Positions 11,758 through 26,030 are shown, counted from the stretch's first letter. The stretch is 64,000 nt of DNA from Homalodisca vitripennis (GCF_021130785.1 NC_060212.1:146035501-146099500); one strand, 5' to 3'. Numbers and translations: made by a program. Notes: generated by a model not told the origin, from the letters alone.

Positions 11758-12229
11758 TATTTGTTATTTTACTGGCCGCTAAAAGCTCCCGACTACTTCC
11801 GCGTGATGCGACTCGGCAACTGTTAGTGCTTGTATATAGTTTTGTTTTTTTCAATTCTAATTTCATTTATAAATAAAAGTGTTTATAACTATGTATTTTC
11901 TTTTTGTGCATAAGTAAGTGAACATTATGCATATTTTAGATTTTTAAATAAAATTAATTTTAAGTTTTTTTTAATGGCTTAATATAAAAAAGTGTTTTTT
12001 TGAAAAAAAAGTTTTGAGTTCTGACCATCAAACATCCACCATTATTTAGGCAAGTCAAATTATAATTATGTTTATATTGTACAACATATTCTGCAGAGTA
12101 ATTTGATGTATAACACTTTTGTGTTTTCTCCAATAATTAATTGTACAGGATAAAAAATTAAAAACTCTGCACAAAGCTTCAAAAGAGGGTGCCAGTCAAG
12201 GCTCAAATGCGCGCCAGCCGGAGGGAATG
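11519..12229. mobile_element. piggyBac-like TTAA MITE
   Basis: TTAA followed by CCCTCCGGCTGGC, and at the right end the reverse complement of the same 13 bases (GCCAGCCGGAGGG). The right TTAA has decayed. It carries an AT run (11713-11754) and no transposase. TTAA targeting plus a CCC-starting inverted repeat is the piggyBac pattern. Confidence 0.7.
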
Positions 12230-12562
12230 GTAGGGACAGAAAACTGTCACTTAGTTGTTTATGCTTATCAGATGAAACTGCAAGACCCCAGAAAAGACAT
12301 ATCAGACACATAGATTTGACATTAATGTGATGGAGAAACTTTTCTATTCGATCTTGATTCTCCCATCCAAGGAATTGCATTCTTTTAATGTTGATAAGTT
12401 CTGATGAGTTTTTGTCAAAATCAAAGATTCAGCCGTTGTGCCTTATTTGACTTTTATCTTCAAAAACTTAATTTGAACTCCTTGGTAGTAATTTTTTTAA
12501 CAGCTGACTGTAGTTTTAACTGTACTCACAAATAGTAATACTTGGTCTCTTAAATGTTGCAG

Positions 12563-12756
12563 CATCAAAGCGGCTGATTGCATCAGAATCGATGTCTGAG
12601 TTGCGGAAAGCTAGAGGTGGAGTGGCGTGGGATGTGGACTCACCCCGTGTGACACCCCCCGGCACTCCTCCTCCTCCATATGGAGGTGGTACCACTTCGG
12701 CGGTCGAAGATTTGGTGGACCAGCCACTCGATGAGAATGATACTACACGCGGCGAG
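12563..12756 (+). CDS. RhoGEF2: RhoGEF2 exon 4, linker
   Basis: Acceptor AATGTTGCAG|CATCAA and donor CGGCGAG|GTAACA. Two bases complete the split codon and 64 more follow, ending in phase 0 (residues 95-159). It encodes ASKRLIASESMSELRKARGG, then a proline cluster PGTPPPPYGGG and an acidic end, EDLVDQPLDENDTTRGE. GTP/proline clusters with SP and TP sites suggest phosphorylation, but no motif is decisive. GC content is high against the intron. Confidence 0.88.
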
Positions 12757-15018
12757 GTAACAGTTTACTCCTAATGACCTAATATGATGAATTCCTGGGT
12801 TCTACTAAAAGGAATAGAAGTAGTAACAAATCTTAACATTCTTGTTAACGTTTGTATAATTGTAACTGTTAAATAGTTGTAAAACTGCAAATAATGGACT
12901 AGTCCAACAATGTGAGTGTTAACAATGTGTGCTATTTAACTCTTGCAACTGGCTTAACAATATGTGTGTATTGTATTACAAAAATGTTTCATCAAAAATT
13001 GTTAAATAACATAAAAAAAATTCACTCTAGCATAGTTAAAATAATCTTAATAATTGATGTCATGTGAGGATGCATTAATTGTTTTAATGATTGAATGTTA
13101 AAAAGTTGTTCCTATGACATACCTGTATATTACTAGCATGTGACTACGTTATTTTGAAAATGTTGAAACTCTAGTGGTCTGAAACATTGCAAATATCTAC
13201 ATACTTGTAAGCACATATAAGTAGTTTCTAAAATCTTATTTTTTTTAAACAATATTTTTACACTATATAAGATAAAAACCTCGATGAAAATGTTCTGTGA
13301 AAGTAAAAACCATACCTTAGCCTACTCTTAGCTAGCAAACTCTTTGTGTATATTGTCTTGACACAAAAATACATTGCTTCAATTTAATCACTTTTTATTA
13401 CTCGATCAAGCTGAAATGTTGCATGTAGACTCAAATACCGTGTCACGTTATTCTTTTTTAATTTAGAAAGATTAAATTACCTGCCCTCTACCCTATTGGC
13501 TTCTAAAGTTAAAGAAATCCATTGGTGAATAAATATTTTGAATTTTAGTCATATGTTCAAAGTAAACTTATGAGCTGATGTAAAGCTCTGTGTATATTAT
13601 TGTTAATTGATTTCACCATTCTGTTTTAAATGTATAAAACACGAGGGAAGTTTGCAAATTAAATAGAAGAGAAGAAGCATTTACGATTACATAAAATAAA
13701 ATGCGCTTATTTAACGAATCACAAGAAGAATGCAAAGCGTGATTAAATGCTTATGCTCTACTTTAACCCTAGAACCAGCATGCATTATAGCCTTAACTGG
13801 CCCAGTTTTTGACTCCTTGCACAGAGGTAAAAGAAAGGAAATAACTTCAAAATTAGTCACTTAGCAAAACAAAAATTGTTATATATATAATTTAATTCAG
13901 AATAAATACTGTATTGTAAGAGAAGTAAACATTGGGTTTACCTTCACATTAATGAATGTAAAGAATAGTTTTTACGCCTTACAGTCCAATTCTACTCTGT
14001 TTAAGCTGGTCCTCAGCGTGCAACCCCATTGAAATAAAAAATACAGGTTCCGTTTAGCCTTTTTCTTATATCCTACTATAAGATTTTTCCCGTACCTGTA
14101 TTATTTTGGTTTTTTCAAGCCAAGACTCTCATTGAGTACTTTTTTTACACAAATCTCTTGAATTTCTATTTATGGGTCCATTAGTGAAAGGTATTTTACC
14201 CAACAACTCCTGGACAAGTGGAATTTCGGTATAGAAATTATCAGTACAAATATTGACCTTTGTCCAATAAGTGACAGAGTTAGTTGGTCCATACCTACTT
14301 TGTGTGCATAGGGCTCTTCACTTTTTTATAAAAAGTTCCTTCCATTGTAAACAGCAACATGAAGTATGTAACTAGTCTTACTATAACTTGTTTCAAAATT
14401 TTTACCAAATATTTTGTGCTTTTTGTTTGGCATATACTATAAATGTTCTAATAAATGTGCTGTGATTTTTTCCTAGTAAGACTTTTGTCTCTTGAAATAT
14501 TCTGCTCTGCAATAAATTATCTTTTGAATAATTCATTCATGCTGTACAAAAGCTTGCGTACTTTGGACCAAGGATCATACCCAGCCATACCACAATTGAC
14601 ATTTTGGTAATGAGCTTATATGGAACATAGAACGTATTAACTGAAACTGTTTAAAAAGTTTTTCCATATGTCATATGGAAGTAGTTTTTCAAAAAAATTA
14701 GTCTTCAAAAAATTTTTTATGAATTAAGCCCATTTTTATTACTAGAAAAATAAATGACTTTATTTTTTTGACATTTCATATCAACCCATTTTTTGCAGTG
14801 GAGTGCAAACTTAACATTTTCTGTGGATTTCCCTATGTGCATGAAAATTAGTTTGAATAACCAGCAAATTCCAGGTTGCATTTGTAAAAAACACAAAAAG
14901 TATTTTATAGGTTTACTATTTTCTGGAGTGCCAGGTTTCCTTACTTACAAGTCTGTAGTTACAACTATTTCAGGCTTAGGAGGGGAAACACAAAGCCAAA
15001 TATGTTGTTGGTCTTCTA

Positions 15019-16318
<1,300 letters not shown>

Positions 16319-17175
16319 TAGGCATATCTCAGTTCTTCTTGTAGTATTTTCTTGGTCACGAACTTGTACAGGATTCGTAATATCGTTTTCAATATCACTG
16401 GATGATAATTCCTGACTGTAAGGAATATAATAATCATTAACATGCAAAATATCTTTTAATGAAAGTTCAGGAGGGAAATTTTAAGCAGAAACATTATTTT
16501 CATTATTAGAAATAATACTACCATTGACTAATAAACCGCATATGTCACTGGAAAGTAAATCAAAATCCATTTTCAATTCGTATAGTAAGAAAAAAAAAAT
16601 ATAAATAAACAGAACAAAATGCAAAACTATACAAAATAGAGTGATTCAAATCTGAATCAATCAAATCAAATAGAAAGCTGATTCAAACAACAAGAGTTGT
16701 CTAGATTGCACAGCACATCCGGCATCATTAGCTTTTAGCGGTCATTAACAATACAAAGAAACGTTTTATGTATAAAAGTGAATACATAAAAAGAATGTAC
16801 AGAGTCTGAAAATTACAATGATGTCTTTTATTTGAACCAAAATTGTTTGAAAAATGACGAAGTAGATGATGTGTAATGCTTTTCAAATCAAGACTTAGCC
16901 AGTTCCAGGGTTGTAATTGATAAAAAAAGTTATGTTACTTGTTAAACAATTACTTTAAAGAGTCTGTATTTTCAAATTATTACACAAATGTTCATAACTG
17001 GCAATAGAGCTTATTTACTGAATTTTATTTTGAATGGATGGCATGGAGTCACTTGCAGAGGCAAGGTTTTTTTAACATATTGTTCTCTCAAAATAAATTT
17101 GTGATAAATAATAAAATTAAGCCAAATTAATTATAAAATATAATAATACAAAAGATTAATTGTTATCTTTTATAG

Positions 17176-17274
17176 CCACCTCCAGGAGAGATACCCCCTA
17201 ACCCTGGACTCCCAGGAAGTCCTCAGCCTCCGATAATCTCAATGGAGGATGATGAAATGTCTGATCAGGAAATG
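17176..17274 (+). CDS. RhoGEF2: RhoGEF2 exon 5, linker
   Basis: Acceptor CTTTTATAG|CCACCT and donor GAAATG|GTGAGT; 33 codons, phase 0 both ends (residues 160-192). A proline/glycine run (PPPGEIPPNPGLPGSPQPP) is followed by ISMEDDEMSDQEM, an acidic stretch. In vertebrate ARHGEF12 a similar acidic stretch sits immediately before the RGS-like domain, and the next exon here opens that domain. Confidence 0.9.
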
Positions 17275-18750
17275 GTGAGTTGTCACAAATAAAATTGTAA
17301 CTGGTAGTTTTAAAAGTTCAAATTTACCTACCTGGTTTATGAAAAGTACCAAAAATATTTTATTATTAAACGTTTGCCTCTTACAAAATTAATGATTGGT
17401 AATGATTCTGGTGGTTTGCATGTAAAAAACGAATTCCTGTTCCTGCCGTTCGCAATAAATTAACAAAACCTGCTCAATTAAATCTATGTTATAAATTAAA
17501 CATTTTAGATAGTGATTCAAAAGGTTACATGCTCGAGATAATGGCCTTAAGACTTCCATAATGTAACCATAATAAATCTGTTAACTTAACCTTTATACCA
17601 TCTTGATTTTAAATAAAAGTTAAGATGGTAATTTACTTACAATTTTTTTCATATAGTTCTAAAATTACATACTTAAAAACAGTGCACATGATTACAAATT
17701 CTTCCTTATAAATTTGGTCTAAATTAGATAACAAATTTCGGAGTGATGAATTTTCTAAGTTTCAGTTTGGTTGAAAAGCACAAACAAACCTTTATTTTTT
17801 TATTATTATCGATATAATAAATGAGTGTTGTTGTTTGTAAATTATTTACTTTGTATGTCTAAATACAGAAATAGACATGGTAAATTTTAATGTAACTTCT
17901 GTTATTGTAGCTTTACTAGTTAAATTGTGGTTTACGTTCAAACTCGGGTATCTATACTATTGATCTGAGAATAATCACACATTTAGAAGATTTATATAAT
18001 TATTTATGCCTTTTTTTAAACTTTAATATTTATAATGAATGATTTAAAAGAATAATAGGATTGGATAACTTTCCCGAAGTTACGTGTTACAACAGACACG
18101 CAAGTGTTTGATAATTGTAATTTAGTGTAGAATAAATAATTTTATTAAAACGGCTTGTCTGGATCCCATATGTCAAAAAATGTATGATAAATTTTATTAC
18201 ACCAAGTACAGAAACTCTGTGCCTTAACTAAACTATAAATTTAATCTCTTCTCCACCTTTACAACCATAAAATAACTGGTATCGTTCTGTGGTACACAGT
18301 CTTTTTCACTACACTTTTAAGTATATATAACTGTGAAAAAGAATTTGCGAACTATAAAACACACTGCCACAGAAAGTGGTGGTAAAAACAATATTATGAA
18401 CAGATTTAATTTGAAAATGTATAACAAGACAAGCTTGAAACGTAATGCAGACTGGGCAGAAATTGCTAACACAAATAAAAAAGTGTATAACCCAGTTGAG
18501 TATGATCCAAACATTATGTCTTGTGTTTGAAAAAAATACTTCATAACCGTATCATACAATTGGCTTATAAAACAATTAACAATTTTCATAACTTTTAGAT
18601 CCCGTGGAATTGACAAAAGGTTGCCCTTGGCTTGTATAACACTTTACAGCGGTTTGAATGATATGCACATTGGGCTGATTTGTCAGAATTCGTTTAAGGT
18701 TAATATCGAGTTGGAATTCAACCTATTATCAAAATGTTTGTTAATGTCAG
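17275..18750 (+). other. RhoGEF2 intron 5
   Basis: AT-rich; two small overlapping frames at 18317-18616 show no recognisable protein. Nothing supported. Confidence 0.75.
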
Positions 18751-18864
18751 AGCCAGCAAGAAGACCATGGGCCCTTCAAGAGCCTGTCTCGCTTGTGGAA
18801 CCACCACGCCCACCTCGCTGTCTTCATGAACTACGTCATCTCCAACAGTGAACCCTCCAGTCTG
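18751..18864 (+). CDS. RhoGEF2: RhoGEF2 exon 6, start of RGS-like domain
   Basis: Acceptor TTAATGTCAG|AGCCAG and donor AGTCTG|GTAAGT; 38 codons in phase 0 (residues 193-230). It encodes SQQEDHGPFKSLSRLWN then HHAHLAVFMNYVISNSEPSSL. The HLAVFMNYVISN segment aligns in sense with the HLAVFLHHVVSQ-type helix that opens the RGS-like domain of ARHGEF11/12, which is the strongest single family marker in this gene. The frame through this exon that starts earlier, at 18621, is not the coding one. Confidence 0.92.
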
Positions 18865-19499
18865 GTAAGTTAACACCCAGCCATGACAACACTGCTTGCT
18901 CATAGGCTGACAGTGTCACATGAAAAAATTTGAAGAATTAATTACAAGTCACAATGTCCAATATTTAGATACAGTCAATGGGTTAATTTATGGGAGAAAT
19001 AACAGCATGAAACCAAAGTATACAAAGACTAAGGGTAGTTGTATAACATTCAGTATTACTTCCATTGTTTAATTGTGTAAAGCTGGTCCATTTGGGTCTA
19101 AAAAGTAAGTATCATTTGTAATACAAAACACAGAAAAGTTAATGTGCCACCATTGTTCAGGCACTTGTCATCGTGGTTATCCACCTATCAAATCCTCTTG
19201 CAAAGAAACGTCCTGCTATTGAAAACTAAAAATCTCAAATCTAAAATAATGGGAATCTAATTTTGTTGAGATACGTATAATTTTAGTTTCGTTAATCGTC
19301 TTGTCTATTGCGATACACACACAGTTAATACCCTCCTCTCCTTTTACCACTTTGAAAAATATTCAATATACTCAAAAGTTAGTTTGAATAGTTGTATGAT
19401 TTACAAAGCTTTATATAGGTATTAGGGGTCCCTAAATCATTATTCATGATATCTAAATACATATTTGTTTATTTGATATCAATTTAATTTTTATTTTAG

Positions 19500-19850
19500 C
19501 TATATTTCACCTTTTGCTCAGTGCAGCGATTGAATTCTGACACTGTCACAGACTTGACGTGTGATGGAGTGTACGTCCACCTGAAGAAGTCATAAAAATG
19601 TCGGTGACATAGACATTCTAAACAAACTCTACATATTTTTCTACATAATTCTTTTATAATTTATTAGTTTTTGGTCTTTACAGTTAGTTTTAAATTTTAT
19701 TCTATTTTATCATATGTTTATTCTATTTTACACATATGTTTTTTCTGTAAACAATATCAAACTGATGATGCCTTAACCGGCGAAAGCGCTTTTTAAATAA
19801 ATTTAATGTGGAAGTATAAAAAATGTCTTTTCCATTAAAACCTACTCACT
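19500..19850 (+). mobile_element. possible Penelope-like element fragment (terminal region)
   Basis: A non-coding segment ending in a hammerhead-like motif and an A/T-rich tail with AAATAAATTT. Penelope-like retroelements are known to carry hammerhead motifs in their terminal repeats, which is why I assign it so. No reverse transcriptase is present and boundaries are guesses. Confidence 0.35.
19758..19795 (+). ncRNA. hammerhead-ribozyme-like motif 1
   Basis: CTGATGA (19762-19768) and GAAA (19782-19785) flank a stem II of GCC/GGC with a 6-base loop. After GAAA, AG..CU can form a minimal stem III, followed by U at the cleavage position, then UUU that pairs with AAA before the core (3-bp stem I). 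One extra base sits between CTGATGA and stem II, which could weaken activity. This is the compact form found in Penelope-like elements. Activity is not shown by sequence alone. Confidence 0.45.
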
Positions 19851-20170
19851 TCCACCAAGAATACAAAGCAGAAAAAGCTTTAGTGTATTGGATACCATTT
19901 AAATACATATTGATTTTGTAATAATGAACCAACATAATCTAATTTTTACTTTTACAGCAATTTTATTCTAATTCATTTGTTGTGTTTCTTTGTGCTGAAA
20001 ATAACAAAAATGGTTTGAAAATAAGTACTGTAACAAATACTTTTGTTCTGTTTCTGAAGAAATTGAAGGGTCGACAACTATTTTCTTATTTTTCATATCA
20101 ATGTTCAATAGTATTGTTTAGTATTATTTTATATTGCTTGTCATACATGTTCTACTTTTTTCTGTTCCAG

Positions 20171-20269
20171 TTGTTTTACTTGGTAACAGACCTCTACAAG
20201 GTAGGGAATGCGAAGGAAATGAAGAAGTGGGCTTATGAAATACATTCAAGCTTCCTCGTACCTGGTGCA
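20171..20269 (+). CDS. RhoGEF2: RhoGEF2 exon 7, RGS-like domain
   Basis: Acceptor TCTGTTCCAG|TTGTTT and donor GGTGCA|GTAAGT; 33 codons, phase 0 (residues 231-263): LFYLVTDLYKVGNAKEMKKW then AYEIHSSFLVPGA. It corresponds to the LCYLYSDLYKHTNSKE...FLEFHQFFL part of the human RGS-like domain, so hydrophobic helix positions are kept. The fold binds activated G-alpha12/13 (Concertina in flies). Confidence 0.93.
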
Positions 20270-20755
20270 GTAAGTGAAATATGAATTGTTATTAGAATTA
20301 GTTTTCATTTAATTTGTTTAAAATTGTTTTAAATTTGAAAATGGTCACAAATAAGACTTAGTCTAACATCAGTGAAACATTGGAAACATACAAAAGGATA
20401 TTTGATCCTTTCTCAAGGGCAATTATAGCAAGTCAACTTTGCTCTAATAATCGAAATACATACATGAGTCCATGTTCAGATATTTTTACTCTTTCGGATT
20501 TGGTGGGGTGAAGGAAATGTGTTTTCCGTTAAATTTTGTCTATAGTACATCAACATTTTGGGTTGCAATTGTAATTTTTTTATGCAAGATATTTTTGTTT
20601 AGAAAATCTGGGCATAGTAGCATATTTTCTTTTTATTGTTTTGCTGTAGCTGCAGTTCCAAAAAAGACAGATTCTTTTAAAATTGTTACATGATTTGGAT
20701 TTATATGTTGTGGGTTGCATTTGTACTGTCTTCAAATATTCAATATTTTTACCTA

Positions 20756-20960
20756 ATGGTAATCCAGAAAGTAACCACCATTTATGGATAGCATGAGAAG
20801 TATGGATAAAAAGGTCATGTTGACATCAGTGTGTACATTGGTCTGTATGCTTCTTACTGTGTAAGGCGTAGCATTGTATTTCACTCACGTTATTCAGTTA
20901 AAACCTCAAAATACGAGTGCCGTAATAAAAAATCCTACCAAGTGTGATGTGTGTGGTGTA
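20756..20960 (+). mobile_element. possible mariner-like 5' end fragment
   Basis: GGTAATCCAGAAAGTAACCA resembles mariner termini that read ...CAGAAAGTAAGTACC. No transposase frame is convincing and the fragment abuts the TTAA element. Weak call. Confidence 0.25.
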
Positions 20961-21106
20961 AAAATATTATTCTTTGGCCAACATATCACTTAAAACCTGA
21001 GTTTCATAGTTAATTGTGTGTGGTTCATGGCCAAAATATTATAAGTGAAGATGTATTTCATAAAAAGATGCAATCTCGTAAAAATATAAGAACAACACTC
21101 ACAGTG

Positions 21107-21754
21107 TTAACCCATTGCGGATCGTATTGTTTTGGCGCGCGGGCACGAATTAATTTACGGTTAGCGGCTGAACGAACAGCAATGGTGCGCCACATTGTAT
21201 CGCTCGCTATTGTATACTAGAAAATTCAGCTGTGAAGGTATTCGTTCAGATGGGACATGGGTCTGCTGGGGTATCCGTGATGTAGGAACGATAATATGCA
21301 AGCAAGGTTCTGGGGTGGCAGGGATGATTTCTGAATCATAGTCTAAATAAAGCGGCTCGGGCGAAGCGATTACAACATCCGGGCCATTGTCTAGACTAAT
21401 CCCGCCAACATGTACTTCTGCGGCGTTTAGTTCTGTGTCACTAACCTCAAAAATATTATAAGAACAACTGTGGAAAACACCCAATCAGAAGCGCTAAAAA
21501 GCAGATAGTAAACTCATATAAATGATTTTTCAACTTCGACATACAACTGCGATCTGTAGGATATTTATAAAACTTTTGAAAACTCTAAACGTAGACCGTT
21601 GTTAAACACTCTTAGTTGACTAGTGAAGACGATCGTCCGATCTATCAGACATTACTAGAACTATTTGGAGGGAAACTTAAAAGCAGACCTCTTTTGCAAC
21701 CTGAGCTCGTCATCCCGTTATCGTTAGGCCCGGCCGCTGCGTGACGTGGGTTAA
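21107..21754 (-). mobile_element. piggyBac-like TTAA element, copy A of a two-copy family
   Basis: Bounded by TTAA (21107-21110 and 21751-21754) with CCCATTGCGGATCG on the left and GTGGG on the right. The minus strand has a 107-codon remnant (21484-21161) with an acidic part, SDTELNAAEVHVGG and EPLYLDYDSEIIPATPEP, like the acidic N-terminus of piggyBac-type transposases. The same sequence occurs in opposite orientation at 37561-38184. Confidence 0.75.
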
Positions 21755-22714
21755 GAAAGGAGTGGTAGGTCTTCTCATTAACCTATTGAACAAAGTGAAA
21801 TGAAAAGTTTGTGAGAACCTCAGTGAACAATTTCCAATAATTTTTCTGAAATTCTCGGAGCCTTTTTCATGAGTTAGTGAGAGAAAAACTAGGCTACCTC
21901 AAGTTTTGATCTCGTTGGGTAACAAAACTCTTTACCAACAACCACAAAACAAAAAGAATGAGTTCTACTGTAGACTTTCTTTTTTCTTTAATATTTCATG
22001 ATCCCCAAATAGCCTGGATTTTGTGCTAATTGTTATATTAGGAGAAATAGTTGCTATATGGAAATTATTGTTAAATTGCATAAAGTATGATTATTTTTAT
22101 AATCCAGATGTTTGGATTATGTGTTTAATTACAAAATATCCAAAACCCATGAATAATATGCTCTGCAAATGTAATACTACATTCATCAACTGTTATACGA
22201 GTACATAAAATCATCTTACAGTGATACCTGTGCTTTAATATAAAATGATATTGTACCTTACATCAAAGCACTAAAGATCTATATTTACTATAATTACCAT
22301 GTTATATGTAATTAGCTTTTACAATTTATTGAGTTATATTGAAGGATAATAATGATATGAATTGGTTTTACAATGGGCTTTAATGGCTTAGGGGGTTTAT
22401 TATTTTCTCAGTGACTATAGTGTTTTGACAAATTCTCATATTCCTTTTAATAATTTAAAATTTTGTTGTAAAAGAGGTACATATTTTTTTAAATGTTTGA
22501 TTTGTTTCATCTCACTAAACTCTAAATATCATTTGGGAAAATATATTAAAAAATAGAGTAATATTTGCAATTGCATTCAAGTAATATTTTTAGTTTTAAA
22601 ACATTGAATTTTTTAGGTGAAAACAAATAAAATTGGAATAGACAGTACTTTTCTCAGTAATGAGTAAATTATATATAAAGTGTTTATTGATTGATTCAGT
22701 ATGTATTTTTTCAG

Positions 22715-22807
22715 CCTCTACGTCTTACCAATGTAGATGAAAACATTGCCAGGGAAGTTGACGATGTCTTGCTTAATGAGTCCGGCAAAGAAGAGATTCT
22801 TAGGAAG
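22715..22807 (+). CDS. RhoGEF2: RhoGEF2 exon 8, RGS-like domain
   Basis: Acceptor TTTTTTCAG|CCTCTA and donor AGGAAG|GTGAGT; 31 codons, phase 0 (residues 264-294): PLRLTNVDENIAREVDDVLL then NESGKEEILRK. It continues the helical RGS-like fold and leads into the next exon without a frame break. The polypyrimidine tract at the acceptor is strong. Confidence 0.92.
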
Positions 22808-24549
22808 GTGAGTAACCTGGAATAGAACATAAACCTTTCCAGATTCAACCCATAATAACTTTATGACAATAATATTGTCTTGTTACTAAAAATAATTTAT
22901 TGATAAATAAATAATCAATTACCAATTTGGAACTTGTACACAGACAAGTGAATATTTTTAGTTGAATATGTACAAAGGGAAATCTTGATCACAAACGTAA
23001 TGGGGCGAATGAGATGTTGTCTTGTAGTTAGTCATGGGGAAGAAGGGTACAACTGGGTACTATATTATCCTATCTCTCTAACAAGTTCTGCATTCTACAT
23101 GAAAATATGTGAACCAAGTAGCATCTGCAGTGTAATGACATATTATTCTAGTATTTATGTATTTCATAATATTTCGTCAAAATTGTCTGGTAGCATCGTA
23201 AATTGGAGAGATGATAAAGCAGATCAAGGTGATTTGGGGCAACTGGCTGGGAAAGGGGTAATGCAAATTATACAATAAAAATAATCAAAACTTCTGTTTT
23301 CTCTCTTTCATTGACAATAGCCCAGAGTGTTAAATCATCTTGGAGTCCACAAAATCTAGACAAAGACTGCCAGTAAAAGAGTTTATGATTATATGTTACT
23401 AATAATATTGTTCTATTACAATTGTGTAACTATATCTGATACATTTATTTCGTTAGATATTTTAAACAGCAGAGAATAAGTAGTCACATATATTTATTTT
23501 ATTGGTTTAGAATTAAAATTAATTACAATGTTTTAGTTAATAAATACTTTTTAACACCAAGCCAAAACCATGGGCCTTGTGTTTCCTATAATAGTCGGTG
23601 CAGAAATAAAATATTTTATTCTCGCAATTTACAATTGTTAATTGGTTATCATAGACTAATTATATATGTTAGGTATTATACACAAATTAATTTCTCATAA
23701 AAGTATTCTCACACTATATTTACTTTTACGCTCTGTACCTACGCTATGGAAAGGTCATTTAATTATATACACTTTCTTTGTATGAGACAAATATTTTCAG
23801 ACCGTGATTAGTTAATCTGGTTTTCACTGTATTGACTGTACATTTAATCCACAATTAATTTGATTTAGTGCTCATATATTACAGGATTATTATTTTTTAA
23901 CAAATCACTAACAATAATAATTTTAATACTATTAACATGTTAAATTTGCTTTATTTATCTTGAGATTTCTGGTTCTCTCAAATATCATTAGTGCGAAGGG
24001 AATTTTAGCTTAGAGTAGCCCATTGTACAGCACATGTACTATTTTCTATTCACTATGCACTTATCATGCAAAACAGAATCAGATGTGGTGCTTAAAATAA
24101 TATAAATTGTTCACTATAAAGGTGTATTGAGTCATTTTTCAGTTTTTGTTTTAATGCTTTACAATAAATATATCAAGGCTTTAGGTGTATGACTACATCA
24201 TATCTTAATGCTGAAAGTCGAATATGAAATCAGAAACCTAGTATTTCACAACGAACCCTAGAATATTCTGATCACTTGTTAAACATTTTGCAATGTGTAG
24301 AAAATTTCTTTTGCAACAATATCTACAAAGCATGTTCATAAATTAAGTTTACTTCATTTTCCTAAGATGTTACAAGCCATAATCTCAAATAGATATACAC
24401 TGTTTTGTGAAGGACAAGAAACCGGAATCGGAGTGTATCATTTGATTGCAGTTTAGGCTCTGATAAACATAGCAGCAGACGGATGGATGTTTTGGTCAAT
24501 AGACAAAAGGCAATTCCTTATTGGTATATTCATAGAGAGCAGTAATGCG

Positions 24550-25170
24550 TCAGTTACAACTGCTTTTATTGAAGCTAGATCGAGTAGAACGGTCCGTCCA
24601 GGAGCAGTGTTGTCAGTTGCTTCTTTAAGTGTCTGGGTTGTTCTCTCTTGAGGTGCTCTGGTAGGTTGTTGAAGTGGAGAGCACCTTTACAGGATAATTT
24701 CCGCTCAAACAGACTAATGTGGTGTTGTGGAAGTGTAAAATTGGTGAAGTTTCTGGTGTTGTACTGATGATTATCTCTGTGTCTTGGCTGGGTTTTTGTG
24801 GTGGTGTGGATGATGAATTCTCTTATGTAAAGTAAAGCTCTTGTGAGGAATTTTAGGTTCTTGAAAGATTCTCAGCAGCTGTCCCTGTAGTTTAGATTGG
24901 CCAGGCATCCAACTGCTCTTTTTTGCTGTATAAGTACGTTTTATAAGTTTGTTTTCGATGTTCCTCCCCACATTGCAATGCCGTATCTAGGACTCAAGTA
25001 AAGCAATGCTGGCCACTTCTGAACTGCTTACTTGCTTGATGCTACATGTGACGTAGAGGCTTGAGCATAGTTTCTTGCTGAGTTTGTCTATGTGAGGTTT
25101 CCAGGATATCTTGGAGTCAACTATGGTGCCTATGTATTTTGTGTTTGTGGTGCGTTACATGGCCAACGCA
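24550..25170 (-). mobile_element. non-LTR retrotransposon remnant (RT C-terminal part)
   Basis: Minus-strand frames read KYIGTIVDSKISWKPHIDKL, then SSSEVASIALLESRYGIAMW, then NTRNFTNFTLPQHHISLFE and ALHFNNLPEHLK. These are the successive blocks at the C-terminal end of LINE reverse transcriptases (the FLG/IxxDxxLxWxxHI block, the W-containing block, the YNTRN..LP block and the NxLP block). Frameshifts separate them. It is truncated on its 5' side. Confidence 0.75.
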
Positions 25171-25189
25171 TACTGCAGCAAAAATATTT

Positions 25190-26030
25190 TGGGTCAGATC
25201 TGTCATTTTTTGGCATAATGTTTTGCTATTAGATCGTAAACGAGCACCCTATGCAAAACATTTGGGTCGTACAATTGACAAATTATCTCCCAAGGAATCA
25301 ACATGTAGAGTATTGTGATCAAAACTCGGTAAAGCACTTTTTGTTTGATAGAGACTCAAACTTATTAGCACTCTAGAAGTTACCAGAATAGCTTACTTTG
25401 CACTATTTAAGACTCATCTTCGCTGTGGAATAGTTCTTTGGGGTGAGAGGTCATCCATCACCAACTACAGTGAGTGCTAATTTTGCAAAAGAGTGCAGTG
25501 CAAATGAATCATGGCTAGCTTAAATTTTGAAGACAGTTTTAGAGAGGCTTTTAAGAATTATATGTTATGTTAGTTATTTACCTAAAGAAGAGGTCAGATT
25601 GCAGATCTCGAAACGTTGTGTTACTGATTTTTTGTATAACAGAACAACGGCAAATGTCCAGAAAAGTCCTGTTTTCTTCACAATCCTTCCTTCATCAAAA
25701 ACAAACTTTAAACAAAGAGCTTTTAAGAACTTAAGTGTAATCACAGTGGTTTCTATTTACATCACTGTGGCAGTTCAGCAGGCTTTAAAAGGAAATCTTT
25801 TGAGAAACAATCATATCCATAATCAAGACAATAACGATGATTTTAAATTGCTCTATTTTTAAAATAACCGTTTTATGCAAGTGCCAGGCTCTACAACAGG
25901 TTACCAAGAGAACTCAAGAACCTTGGCCCTCTGGTTTTTAAGAAGAAAATGTTCAAGTGGATAATGGACAGAGCTGTTTACATTCTGAAGAGTTTAAAAC
26001 CATCATTATCAATGACTAATAGAAGTTTCT
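25190..26030 (+). mobile_element. second non-LTR retrotransposon remnant, opposite strand
   Basis: Plus-strand blocks: KHLGRTIDKLSPKEST, then LISTLEVTRIAYFALFKTHL followed by RCGIVLWGERSS, and at 25889-26010 ARLYNRLPRELKNLGPLVFK and KMFKWIMDRAVYILKSL. These match the same LINE C-terminal block order as the neighbouring minus-strand remnant, but belong to a different family. Several frameshifts; no 3' tail identified. Confidence 0.7.

Larger units (their letters stand above)
9631..12562 (+). other. RhoGEF2 intron 3
   Basis: Holds a decayed minus-strand mariner (9757-10700) and a TTAA element (11519-12229). The rest is AT-rich without supported features. Confidence 0.8.
18865..20170 (+). other. 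RhoGEF2 intron 6
   Basis: Contains a Penelope-like fragment with a hammerhead-like motif (about 19500-19850). The rest is AT-rich without supported features. Confidence 0.7.
20270..22714 (+). other. RhoGEF2 intron 7
   Basis: Contains a weak mariner-like 5' piece (20756-20960) and a TTAA element (21107-21754). 21755-22714 is plain AT-rich DNA. Confidence 0.75.

Noticed and set aside
18317..18616. Overlapping 99- and 65-codon frames in intron 5
   Set aside because: Low-complexity hydrophobic or lysine-rich translations with no splice or family support.
22985..23278. 97-codon frame in intron 8
   Set aside because: No recognisable motif, no splice-site support and neutral composition.
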